A stretch of 22,500 bases of DNA from Dictyostelium firmibasis (lineage: Eukaryota; Evosea; Eumycetozoa; Dictyosteliales; Dictyosteliaceae), in assembly GCA_036169595.1 (NCBI GenBank), contig CM069765.1, forward strand, positions 9,295,001 through 9,317,500. Direction: 5' to 3'. Positions 1 through 18,806 of this stretch are shown piece by piece. Position 1 is the first letter of the stretch. Every line of letters starts with the position of its first letter. A model generated the notes under the pieces. The model saw nothing but the letters and a program-made list of their open reading frames with translations. It was not told the origin of the DNA and did no database searches. A program made the translations under genes and the position numbers.

Positions 1-968
1 AATCACAACCACAGCTACAACCACAGTTACCTCATCCACAACAACCACAACAACAATCACATCAACAACCATTACAAAGTCAATTGTTAAATATTAATGG
101 TAATATTACCTCGAGTGGAAATCATCACTATCCAACTCCACATATGCTTTATGCAAGAATGACCGAAATAGTTGAAGAACCTTTATATGTTAATGCAAAA
201 CAATATAATAGAATATTGAAAAGACGAGCTGCTCGTGCAAAATTAGAATCTGAAAATAAATTACCAAAAACCAGAAAGGCATACCAACATGAAAGTAGAC
301 ATCAACATGCAATTAGAAGACAAAGAGGTTGTGGTGGTAGATTCCTTACAAAAGCTGACCAAGCTAAATTGGATGCAGCAAACGCTGCCGCTGCTGCCAC
401 TGCACATGCAAATGGTAATGCCAGTGTGACCACCTCATCCACCACTACAGTTGCCACCAATGCTAATGGTAGTGGTGGTAGTGGTGGTAGTAATAAAATC
501 GCTTCTTCCGATGATGACATTGAAAATGATATCGAAAATGATGCTGACAGTGCCAATATTAAAAATAATACCAATAGTCCAAATCAAACATCTTCTTCAC
601 CACCTCCACCACGAACTAAAGTGGTTAAAAAATCAAATACCCTTAATAATAAAAGGACCAACAATAATAATATTAGTAATGAGAAAATACAACCAATGTC
701 ATCATCTTCCTCATCACCATTACTTACTAATAGTCATATTAATTCTCAACAAAACCATTCGCCATCCTCTTCTCCGTCCCAAAATCTTCCTCCTTTAAAT
801 TTTAATAATAATAATAATAATAATAATAATATCAACACCAATAATGTTAACAATAATATTAACAATATTAATAATAACATTAACGTTAATAACCCGACAA
901 ACTTTAATAGTGGAGGCAATAATAGTTTCCTTCCACCACTTTCAAACTTTTCTAACAATAGATCTTAG
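1..968 (+). CDS. nfyA: Nuclear transcription factor Y subunit alpha (NF-YA/HAP2/CBF-B), 5' end outside window
   Basis: The frame is open from base 3 without an in-frame ATG before the conserved core, so the true start lies left of the window. It runs to TAG at 966-968. About 174-250 encodes the NF-YB/NF-YC association helix ([18 protein letters not shown]), and about 270-353 encodes the DNA-contacting part ([14 protein letters not shown], then GGRF). Both are hallmarks of NF-YA, the subunit that reads CCAAT boxes once joined to the NF-YB/NF-YC histone-fold pair in the nucleus. Before the core lies a Gln/Pro-rich stretch, typical of the activation region. After it come Ala-, Ser/Gly- and Pro-rich stretches, then a long Asn-rich tail (about 800-900), the usual dictyostelid low-complexity expansion. 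It converges with the minus-strand gene at 1472-2058. The family call is firm; the symbol follows normal naming. Confidence 0.93.
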   Translation, partial: SQPQLQPQLPHPQQPQQQSHQQPLQSQLLNINGNITSSGNHHYPTPHMLYARMTEIVEEPLYVNAKQYNRILKRRAARAKLESENKLPKTRKAYQHESRHQHAIRRQRGCGGRFLTKADQAKLDAANAAAAATAHANGNASVTTSSTTTVATNANGSGGSGGSNKIASSDDDIENDIENDADSANIKNNTNSPNQTSSSPPPPRTKVVKKSNTLNNKRTNNNNISNEKIQPMSSSSSSPLLTNSHINSQQNHSPSSSPSQNLPPLNFNNNNNNNNNINTNNVNNNINNINNNINVNNPTNFNSGGNNSFLPPLSNFSNNRS

Positions 969-1471
969 AAATAAAAAGTGGAAATCATAAAAAAAAAACA
1001 TAAAAAAACAAAATATACATATATATAATATGTAAAATAATTTAAATATAATAATATAATACTCATATAGGTATTATACATATAAAAAAATCTTCAATGA
1101 ATTCTTGTACAAACAAACGAAAAAAAAAAAAACTCTTATATAGATTCAAATAAATAAATAAAAATAAAAAAAAAAGTATTGATGATCAATGCTGGTGGCA
1201 AAAATATAATTTAAATAAAAACCCAATTCCTTTTTTTATTTTTTTTTTTTATAAATAATTGTTGAGTGGTTTTCGGGTGATAGCTAATTTAGAACTGTGT
1301 AGAAGAAAAGTGATAAACATATTTGGATGAAGGTTTTTGAAATTGTATTAGTATTTTCTTGGATTTTGCACCCATTTAAATTAATTATACAAGAAAAAAT
1401 ATATAAAATAAAATTAAAAGTTTGATGGTAGTTCTAATAATTTTTTATTATTACTATTGTTGTTTATTTAT
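969..1471. other. Convergent 3' spacer between nfyA and the 1472-2058 gene
   Basis: There are about 500 bases of A/T-rich sequence with poly-A and poly-T tracts, presumably the two 3' UTRs and polyadenylation regions. A less A/T-rich island at about 1255-1375 has no open frame longer than roughly 23 codons on the plus strand. I see no gene in it. Confidence 0.6.
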
Positions 1472-1861
1472 TTAATCACTTTCATCGAAAATCTCTAAAT
1501 CCATATAAACACCATTTGCAAAGATAAGAGAATCCTCATTTGTAAATACGAGTGTTGAATCGTTTACAGAAGACTCTGCTAAAAATTGAATTGCAAATTC
1601 TAATGATACTGGTGTTTTAAATATTTTTTGTTTACTGGTTGAAATTTTGCTAATACTAGTAGTTCCTCTGGTAATAAATGCATATTTAACTTTATAATCT
1701 TTAATCATTTCTAAAATATCAGTTGGTATTGATTTATATAATGTATCAAATGTTGGTTTTACTTTAAATAATAAAAAATTGAAAAATTTATTATTAATAT
1801 ACTTAAAAATTTAAATGATAAATTTTTTTTTTTTTTTCTCAATGAATATTTACCATGGTTT

Positions 1862-1920
<59 letters not shown>

Positions 1921-2058
1921 TATAGTACAATCGCTTTCGTTATTTCCATTGCCATTATTTTTATTATTTATATTATCATCAGTTGTTGAACCTTCACCAC
2001 TTGATGATTCTAAACTAAATCTAATACCATTTGACTTTACTTTCTTTGGTCTTTCCAT
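1472..2058 (-). CDS. Uncharacterised two-exon protein with poly-Asn tract (about 164 aa)
   Basis: Exon 1 is 2058-1854 and exon 2 is 1761-1472. The intron 1853-1762 has a GTAAAT donor and a TTTAAAG acceptor, and phase 1 is kept across the join (GTA = Val). The start is the only ATG at the head of exon 1. The N-terminal part begins MERPKKVKSNGIRF, then is acidic/Ser-rich and runs into about 18 consecutive Asn codons from the ATT array at 1866-1920. The C-terminal 95 residues (VKPTFDTLYKSIPTDILEM, AFITRGTTSISKIS, ending DLEIFDESD) look like a compact alpha/beta domain. There is no signal peptide or membrane segment. I do not recognise the family. Two coherent exons joining in frame with normal splice sites make a real gene likely. 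Confidence 0.72.
1866..1920. repeat. ATT array coding for poly-Asn in exon 1 of the 1472-2058 gene
   Basis: This is a pure trinucleotide run of about 18 units, read as AAT (Asn) on the minus strand. It lies just upstream of the donor site of the intron. Confidence 0.9.
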
Positions 2059-3148
2059 TATTTTTTTATTTTTATTTTAATGTGTATATGTTAATTTGAT
2101 TTTTTTTTTATATTTATTTATATGAATAAATATACGCGTACTAATTTATGTTACAATTAATATTAATATTTGTTTTTGTGATTGTTTTTGAAGATTTTGA
2201 AAATAAAAATACAATTGTGGTTTTTTGTCGAGAGGTTTTGTTTTTTTAATTTTTTATTAATTCTGTTATATGAAATCAATTGATAACTGTGGTTTATGAA
2301 AGTGTGTGGTGGTTTTGTGGTTAGATTTGCTATTAATAAAATTAGCATTGAAAAAAAAAAAAAAAAATGAAAAAAAAATTGTAAAAAAATATAAAAAAAA
2401 AAAATGAAAAAAAAAAAAATAAAAAAAAAATCGAGTGCAAATTTCAAAGAAAAATTTCACCACCAGGTTGTTTTTTTTTTTAAGCAACACGAGGGTTATG
2501 TGAAATGTTTGATATTGAACAATACTAATATATGACTTTACATTCGTTTCTTTAGGATTATAATTATATGATAATGGTTTTAATTGTAAAAAACATTAAA
2601 ATTGATAGTAAATAGTGAGTATCGATCTCAGAGCTCTTCCTACGAGTAGTCAGTGGGAAAAATAAAAACAAATATTTGAAAAAAAAAAAACTGAAAACAA
2701 CAAACCAAACTGGGCGAATTAAAACAAATTTTTCAAAAAAAAAAAAAAGGCAATCTAATTAACCACCAACTCACAAATCAAATCAAGTTTATTTTAATTA
2801 AATCATTATTCTTCATTAAAAATAAACTAAAGCTTAATGCACCTAAATTTATTACTGAATCTCGTTCTTTCAATAATTAATAATAACTCAACTGAATTCT
2901 GAGGAACTATTTTCTCTACATCATTTTTATTTTTAAAATATAATGTTTTTATACTAGTTTAACAATTTTATTCCGTAAAATATTTTATATAATAATACCA
3001 GAATTTTTTTTGAATAATATTTTTTTTATTTTTATTTTTAATTTTTATTCTTAAATTTAATTATTTGAATGGTATTTAATATTCAAGGATTTCATAGAAA
3101 TTCGATTGATTAAAAATAATAATTTATAAAGTATACTGCTGGAATCTC
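2059..3148. other. Spacer of about 1.1 kb between the 1472-2058 gene and duplication copy A
   Basis: It holds the promoter side of the 1472-2058 gene and the 3' flank of copy A. A G/T-rich segment at about 2200-2335 (minus strand rich in CA, including CCACACAC) could be a regulatory region, but I cannot match it to a defined site. Long A tracts lie at 2350-2430. A short less A/T-rich island at about 2615-2656 (CGATCTCAGAGCTCTTCC) is unexplained. I see no convincing gene. Confidence 0.5.
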
Positions 3149-3191
3149 TTTTCATGGTGAAACCAACATGTGGAATTAATAAGGTACATTT

Positions 3192-8103
<4,912 letters not shown>

Positions 8104-8110
8104 TCTCCAT

Positions 8111-8635
8111 AAGTTATATTTTTATTTTGGAAAATAGGGTTAAGAGGAAATTGGTTACTTTAAAAAAAAAAAAAAAATAATTAAAATTTCGTTGTGACAT
8201 CTCAAATTTTTAAAAATAAAATTACCGAGATCACACCTTTTCTTTTTAAAAAAAAAAATAAAAAAAATACAAAAAATAAAAAAAATGAAAAAAAAATAAA
8301 ATAAAAAATGAAAAAAAAATGAAATTTCACAAAGGGGTTCCAACTATAACCAAGTGGATCTTGCAAACCATCAACATACCGCAGAGCTATGTCCAACCAT
8401 CCATGATCAGGGTCTAGGGTTTTCAAGAGAGGGAATCTAACCCACGACTAGAAGGCTTTTCCAACTTCATTCATCGTCAAAAAATCACAACAAACAACAA
8501 AATCTATTTAAAAAAAAAAAAAAAAAAAAAAACACAACAAACAACAATTACCCTAACAATCATTAGCCACACATTAACAACCTCAAATAAACTGCATTAT
8601 TTATTACAGTGTTTATTGGATTATTGAAATTTTTT
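8111..8635. other. Spacer between the two duplicated genes
   Basis: It holds the promoter of copy A (8104 onward, unrelated to that of copy B), then A-rich sequence. An unusually G+C-rich island at about 8330-8475 follows (GATCAGGGTCTAGGG, CTAACCCACGACTAG). The stretch at 8510-8636 is A-rich. The island reads open for about 40 codons on the minus strand without a proper ATG. It contains short tRNA-box-like strings, but I could not fold a tRNA from it. I see no gene that I can support. Confidence 0.5.
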
Positions 8636-8682
8636 TTTTCATGGTGAAACCAACATGTGGAATTAATAAGGTACATTTTTAT

Positions 8683-13813
<5,131 letters not shown>

Positions 13814-14054
13814 TCTCTCTCTTTGAGTTTTGTTTTTCTTTTTCTTTTTTTATTTTCAAAAATCTATTATAAACATTTTTTTTTTTTTTTTTTACTCAAA
13901 AATATCTTTTTTTTTTTTTTTTTTTTTTTTTTTGTTTCAAGTATGCTCTGCTTTAAAATATTTCAAAAAAAATAAATAAACATTTCCCCATTAGCAAAAA
14001 TATCAAGTTTTAAAATTAAAAAAATTAAAAAAATTAAAAAAAAAAGTGAAAGTG

Positions 14055-14117
14055 AAAAAAAAAGTGTAATTTAGAGCCCTGAACCTTAAATTTTTTTTGT
14101 ATTTACACTTTTTTTTT
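14055..14117. repeat. Inverted repeat, 14-base arms with 35-base loop
   Basis: The arms 14055-14068 (nine A then GTGTA) and 14104-14117 (TACAC then nine T) are perfectly complementary. The loop contains the G+C-containing string AGAGCCCTGAACC. It could be a hairpin in a transcript or chance pairing of A and T tracts. Confidence 0.5.
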
Positions 14118-14260
14118 GTTGTTTGGCTGCTATAAATCATAAATGAAGCCAATTACGATTTCATTAAAATCATTTGAAGATTTTATTAAAAATCATCAAA
14201 AAAAAATTGTATTAAAATTAAAAAAGTATTTTTTTATTAAAATTTTTTTTTTTTAATTAT

Positions 14261-14418
14261 AATTTTTTTTTTTCCCAAATTTTATTTATTTAAAGTAAAC
14301 AAGTGTTATGAATTAAAATTTTTTTAATTTATTAAAAAGAGTTTTTTTTTTTATAATTTAAATTTTTTTTTTTTTCCCAAAATTTTATCTATTCAAAGTA
14401 AACAAGAGTTATGAATTA
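14261..14418. repeat. Local direct repeat, two units about 100 bases apart
   Basis: Units 14261-14315 and 14361-14418 share T-tract, CCCAAA, TTTTAT, then AAAGTAAACAAG(T/A)GTTATGAATTA with only a few differences. It lies in the upstream spacer of copy B; function unknown. Confidence 0.75.
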
Positions 14419-14734
14419 TTAATATTTAAGGTAATTATTTAATTTAAATATTATAAATAATAATTATAATAACAGCATTTATAAAAACTATACATTAATA
14501 ATAAAACTATGAAAATTTTTATAATATAATACCAATTTATTTTATTAATTTTATTATTACAATTAAACTTCACACATTTCATTTTAATAAAATGGGATAA
14601 ATTCTATGATTTAAATACACATAAAAATACATTCAATAATTTATTTTACATTTTTTTTATAATTTTTAATTTTTTACGGTTATATGGAGTTACATCTTGA
14701 AAATTATATTCACAGATAGGCAGTTATTCAAGGT

Positions 14735-14974
14735 ATGTTGGTGAAAATAAATTGGTTCATTATAAAGAGTCCACTACCAAAACAAACACCAAAAAAACAA
14801 ATATCACCGTTAAAGGTATTAACTCCATTCAAACCATTTACACCATTAACACCAGTAAAACCAATTGTTAAAAAATCAATTGAGAACAAAAGAAGAATTT
14901 CTAGATTGGAATCATTAACTAAGGAAGCGGATGTTTTAAAGAGAACCATTCGAGGAGGAAAATTAAAAAATTAG
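14735..14974 (+). CDS. Possible small Pro/Lys-rich protein (79 aa)
   Basis: An ATG-initiated frame runs 80 codons to TAG at 14972-14974. It opens with MLVKINWFIIKSPLPKQTPK, continues with repeated short Pro units (PLKVLTPFKPFTPLTPVKP), and ends in a basic, probably helical segment (KRRISRLESLTKEADVLKR). Base composition is clearly less A/T-rich than the flanks, which supports coding. The ATG context is not the usual A-run, and GTATGT at 14733 is a good splice donor, so the true start may lie in an upstream exon I cannot identify. I do not recognise the family. Confidence 0.45.
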   Translation: MLVKINWFIIKSPLPKQTPKKQISPLKVLTPFKPFTPLTPVKPIVKKSIENKRRISRLESLTKEADVLKRTIRGGKLKN

Positions 14975-15022
14975 CAAAATAATAAAGACAACTTACTTTG
15001 TACTTATTACTAATGTTATTGA

Positions 15023-15212
<190 letters not shown>

Positions 15213-15340
15213 TTTTTATTTTTTTATTTTTTTATTGTGTGTAATTATTATTGTTGTTGTTATCATTGTTTATCTTTTTAGTTAAATTATTTTTAAAAAA
15301 TAAAAAAAAATTAAATTAAAAAAATATAAAAAAAAACAAA

Positions 15341-15360
15341 TTTTTTAGGCGCCTAAAAAA
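15341..15360. promoter_or_regulatory. Perfect 20-base palindrome with GGCGCC core upstream of polA2
   Basis: TTTTTTAGGCGCCTAAAAAA reads the same on both strands and sits 60 bases before the polA2 start codon, in a spacer otherwise almost free of G and C. The T-run/GGCGCC/A-run pattern resembles, but does not exactly match, a symmetric E2F/DP site (TTTGGCGCCAAA). Such sites drive replication genes in animals and plants. Regulatory role is inferred. Confidence 0.5.
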
Positions 15361-15419
15361 AAAAAAAAAAAAAATTTTAAAAAAAAACTCATTGTAACAC
15401 TTTGAGCCAAAAAAACAAA

Positions 15420-17637
15420 ATGGACTCCAATTTATATGTTTCAAGAGAAAATTTTGGTAGTTTTAACGAGGAAGAATTATTAATAGGTAGATTCTTTTAT
15501 TTTTTATTTAAAAGTATTATCCCTAAAACTAACTTGTTTTTTTATTTTTTTTTTTTTAGTTCAAAAAATTATTGAAGAATTAGGACTAACGGAGCTTATA
15601 GTATCTAAAGAATGGATAGCTTTTGCACTTTCGAAAAAGGTTGCTGGCGATTTTTTAAAACATTTAGGTCCATTTAAAACATTTTTAAAAAAGAATCTAA
15701 AGAAAATAAAGACACAAAAGTCAACACAACAAATTAAAGAGTATGTTTATTATTGAGGAAACAAACAACAAAACAAACAAAAAACAAAAAAACAAAAAAA
15801 ACAAAAAAAAAAACAAACAAAAAAGAAACAATATTAAATTAATCTTACTATTATTATTTATTTGATATTGTAGGGCAGTTGAAGAAGATCCAAAAATATT
15901 TGAAAATGTAGAGATTGAAGATATAATATTTGATACAGATAGTTTAGTGGATGAAAGTGAAATTCCAAAAGTGAAGGATGAACCATCAAACGAAGTAACA
16001 AGAAATACAAAGAAAATAAATAATAATAACCCAACATTACCAAACAAATCTATTTTTAAACCAACCAAACAAGAGGCAACTAATAATGAAAGCAAAAAAG
16101 TAGTGATCACTGATAATATTGGTGATTTTGATTTTAGCACAGTTAATGAACCAATTAAACAAACCAATCCAACACAACTATTAAACTATAAGGAAAGAAA
16201 GAATATCGGTGCCATGGCATATTCATTGAATTACAATGATGAGAATAAAACCGATCCATCGATGAGAGAGAAGAAATCATGTGATTTAAAAGGTGCTGGT
16301 GAAGAATTTTACCCAATTAAATATCATAGTGATACATTGGAACAAAGAACCAAAATCCTAAAGGAATCTGTGCATTCAAATAACTACACTTTCCCTGTAC
16401 CATTGGAATGTGATGATGAATCCATGGTTAGATCAGTCGGTAGAGTTTGGATGTATGATCAAGAGACAATGTTATCAAAGAGATTCTATCTCTTGGGTAA
16501 TGAAAGGGATAGTAGTAGTGGTAGTGGTAATAGTTCAACTTCTATCTTCTCATTGGAGACTAACATCGATGATTTTTCAATGTTCTCAGGTCAAGTGGTT
16601 ATGGCAGAGTCAAAGAAAATAGCAGGCTCTCATTTCTATTACACCAATAAACTCTACTATCCAAATCCATTACCTTTCTTCTCACCAAGAAAAGAATGTG
16701 GTGATATCAACGTTATGGTGGCTTCAGGTCCTTTTGATTTACAGAAATCAATACCAGACTATACACCTTTGGATGATCTATGCAATGCAGTCTCCAATAA
16801 GAAACCTCATATCCTCCTTTTGATGGGTCCTTTCATCGATGATTCAAATTTACATATTTCAAAATATTCAGAAACCTATAATGAACTATTCAATATCCTA
16901 ATGAAAAAACTAAATGATAATATACCTTTGTCAACAAAAGTTTTAATTGTACCTTCATTAAAAGACGTTGATCATGATTATATTTTACCTCAACCACCTT
17001 ATATTCCTACTGTAAATTTGAACTCTGTAAGTTTTTTGATTAAAAAAAAAAAAAAATTTATTAATTGTATATTAATTTTTTCTTTTATTTTTAAAATTTT
17101 TTATAAAGAATATATTATTTGTACCAAATCCATTTACTTTAATAATTAATGAATCTTTTACAATTGGTATTACTTCTTCTGAAATTTATAATAATTTATT
17201 ATCAAAAGCACATTCTAAAAAGTAATTTATTATTTGTTTAACAATATTTTTTTTATTGTTTTAAAAAAAAACATGTTTATATTAATTTTATAATTATTAT
17301 TAATAGTAAAAATACACCAGAAGATATTTTCAACATGATAATTAATCAAAATAATTATTATCCAATGCACCCAGCTCAAGCACCAATTGGAATGAGATAT
17401 TTACAACATTTAAATTTTCCAGGATTTACCCCTGATATTTTAATAGTTTCAAAGAGTTCACCAATCGCAGCCATTTCAAATGACGTGCTCTGTTTAGGCA
17501 TACCACCAATCGTTGGTAATAAATCAGCATTTGGAAGTTATGCTGATCTCACAATCACAAAATCAAAACAATCTATTGCTTTTGATAAAAATATACCTGT
17601 ATCAAAAAGAACAATCGTTAATTTTAAAAATATTTAA
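15420..17637 (+). CDS. polA2: DNA polymerase alpha-primase subunit B (about 614 aa, five exons)
   Basis: Exons: 15420-15486, 15560-15740, 15874-17026, 17109-17221 and 17307-17637. All junctions are in phase and have canonical GT/AG ends. The product is the non-catalytic regulatory B subunit of the nuclear polymerase alpha-primase complex, which makes RNA-DNA primers. Exons 1-2 form the small helical N-terminal domain. A Lys/Asn/Pro-rich linker follows. An OB-fold region then starts around residue 270 (VGRVWMYDQ). It is followed by the phosphoesterase-like domain characteristic of B subunits: MVASGPF at about 364, HILLLMGPFIDDSN at about 395, VLIVPSLKDVDHD. The C-terminal exons carry VPNPFTL, GFTPDILIVSKSSPIA and CLGIPPIVG. 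Length is close to human POLA2 (598). It converges with rpb4, leaving 251 bases between stops. Confidence 0.94.
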
Positions 17638-17888
17638 AATAAAAAAAAAAAAAGAATTAAATTTTCAAATATTGCCAAGTAATGGAAAGAATTATAATTC
17701 TTTTTTTAACTTTTTTTTTATTACCAACAAAGTTATTGGTGTTTGAGTAGGGTATTATCTTTGTACAAAAATGGTGATTTTTTTTTTTTTTTTCTTTTAT
17801 TTGTGAATAGTTGGTGCTGTTGTCAATGCTGTTACTAGTGATGCTTTTATTTCTTTTTTTTTTTTTCTTTTTTCTTTTTTTTTTTTTT
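17638..17888. other. Convergent 3' spacer between polA2 and rpb4
   Basis: Two stop codons face each other across 251 bases containing T-rich tracts. I see no gene or structured element. Confidence 0.6.
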
Positions 17889-18495
17889 TCAATTAAACTT
17901 TCTTAGATTTGATAGTTCATCTAAAATTGCTTGAAGTTCATCATCTTCCATTCTTTTTAAACTTGGAATTAAACTTTTAGCTTCGTCTGAAATCTCTGGA
18001 CAAAGATTTGCTAAACTTGCAATTTCGAATTCTTCTAAATTTTGCTTTGATAATGCTGTTCTAACCTGTTTAATTGATGTCTTATTCTTATATCTACTGA
18101 ATTTCTCTGCATATGCTAATGTTTTATGAAATGTTCTAATTTGATTTGGAATTACAATTATTATTATTATTGTTATTAAAAAAAAAAAAAGAAGTAGGAA
18201 AATAAATTGAAAAAAAAAAAACTTACTGTGGAAATTCTGTACCTTCTGATTCTGAAATACCTTTTCTATGTTCTAATAAAATTGCAACTTCTGAATTTAA
18301 TAAAAACTTTGCATCTTTTAAATCTATTTATTGGTGGTGGGTGCAATGTAATAAATTTGCGTGTAAGTTTATTATTACTATAATTTTTAACAATTAATGA
18401 ATGTATTTTGAAAAGCTGTTACCTCTTGGAAATTTTAATGTTGTTAAATCCTCTTCTTCCTGAATACCTGATCTTTTAATTAATGGATCTGTCAT
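17889..18495 (-). CDS. rpb4: RNA polymerase II subunit Rpb4 (about 138 aa, three exons)
   Basis: Exons: 18495-18423, 18323-18227 and 18135-17889 (TGA at 17891-17889). Each exon is short, so the gene is easily missed, but the spliced reading is continuous: MTDPLIKRSGIQEEEDLTTL, then LLNSEVAILLEHRKG, KTLAYAEKFSRYKN, FEIASLANLCPE, AKSLIPSLKRMEDDELQ and AILDEL. These blocks match Rpb4/POLR2D (human 142 aa) almost position for position. Rpb4 pairs with Rpb7 to form the stalk of RNA polymerase II, acting in initiation and mRNA export/decay. Introns are 18422-18324 (GTAACA donor) and 18226-18136 (GTAAGT donor). An alternating AT tract lies just upstream of the ATG (about 18505-18523). Confidence 0.93.
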
Positions 18496-18806
18496 TTTTA
18501 TATTATATATATATATATATATAAATATGTCGACTTTTATTAATATTTGTATATATATTATCCAATTAAAAAAAAATGAAAAAAAAAAAAAATGTAAAAA
18601 AAAAAACTAAAAAAAGTTGAAAAAAAAAAATTTTTTAAAAATAAAATAAATGGATAATTATTAATTTTGAAGTTTTTGGATAAAAAGAGAGAATAACCAT
18701 TTTTTTATATAATTTTTATTTTATTTTTTTTTTTTTATTTTTATTTATTTATTTTTTTTTTAAAATTTTTTTTTTTTGATTTATTTTTTAATATTGCCAT
18801 TATTAT
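18496..18806. other. Spacer between rpb4 promoter and ddx18 3' end
   Basis: There are about 310 bases of alternating AT, poly-A and poly-T sequence, holding the rpb4 promoter and the ddx18 3' UTR. I see no gene. Confidence 0.6.

Larger units (their letters stand above)
13821..14734. other. Spacer of about 0.9 kb upstream of copy B
   Basis: It contains the copy B promoter with T-rich tracts (13870-13935). A 14-base perfect inverted repeat lies at 14055-14068 / 14104-14117, and an imperfect direct repeat at 14261-14315 / 14361-14418. The remainder to 14734 is A/T-rich with no coherent coding frame apart from a short open stretch just before 14733. Confidence 0.55.

Noticed and set aside
2163-2490. 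Phe-rich minus-strand frames in the spacer left of copy A
   Set aside because: They run through poly-A tracts on the plus strand (poly-Phe) and have no domain, proper context or conservation signal.
8379-8450. tRNA gene on the minus strand
   Set aside because: Box-like strings are present, but in B-then-A order and no cloverleaf stems pair.
15721-16167. Minus-strand frame opposite polA2 exon 3
   Set aside because: It is an antisense shadow rich in Phe/Leu; the plus strand encodes the recognised polymerase subunit.
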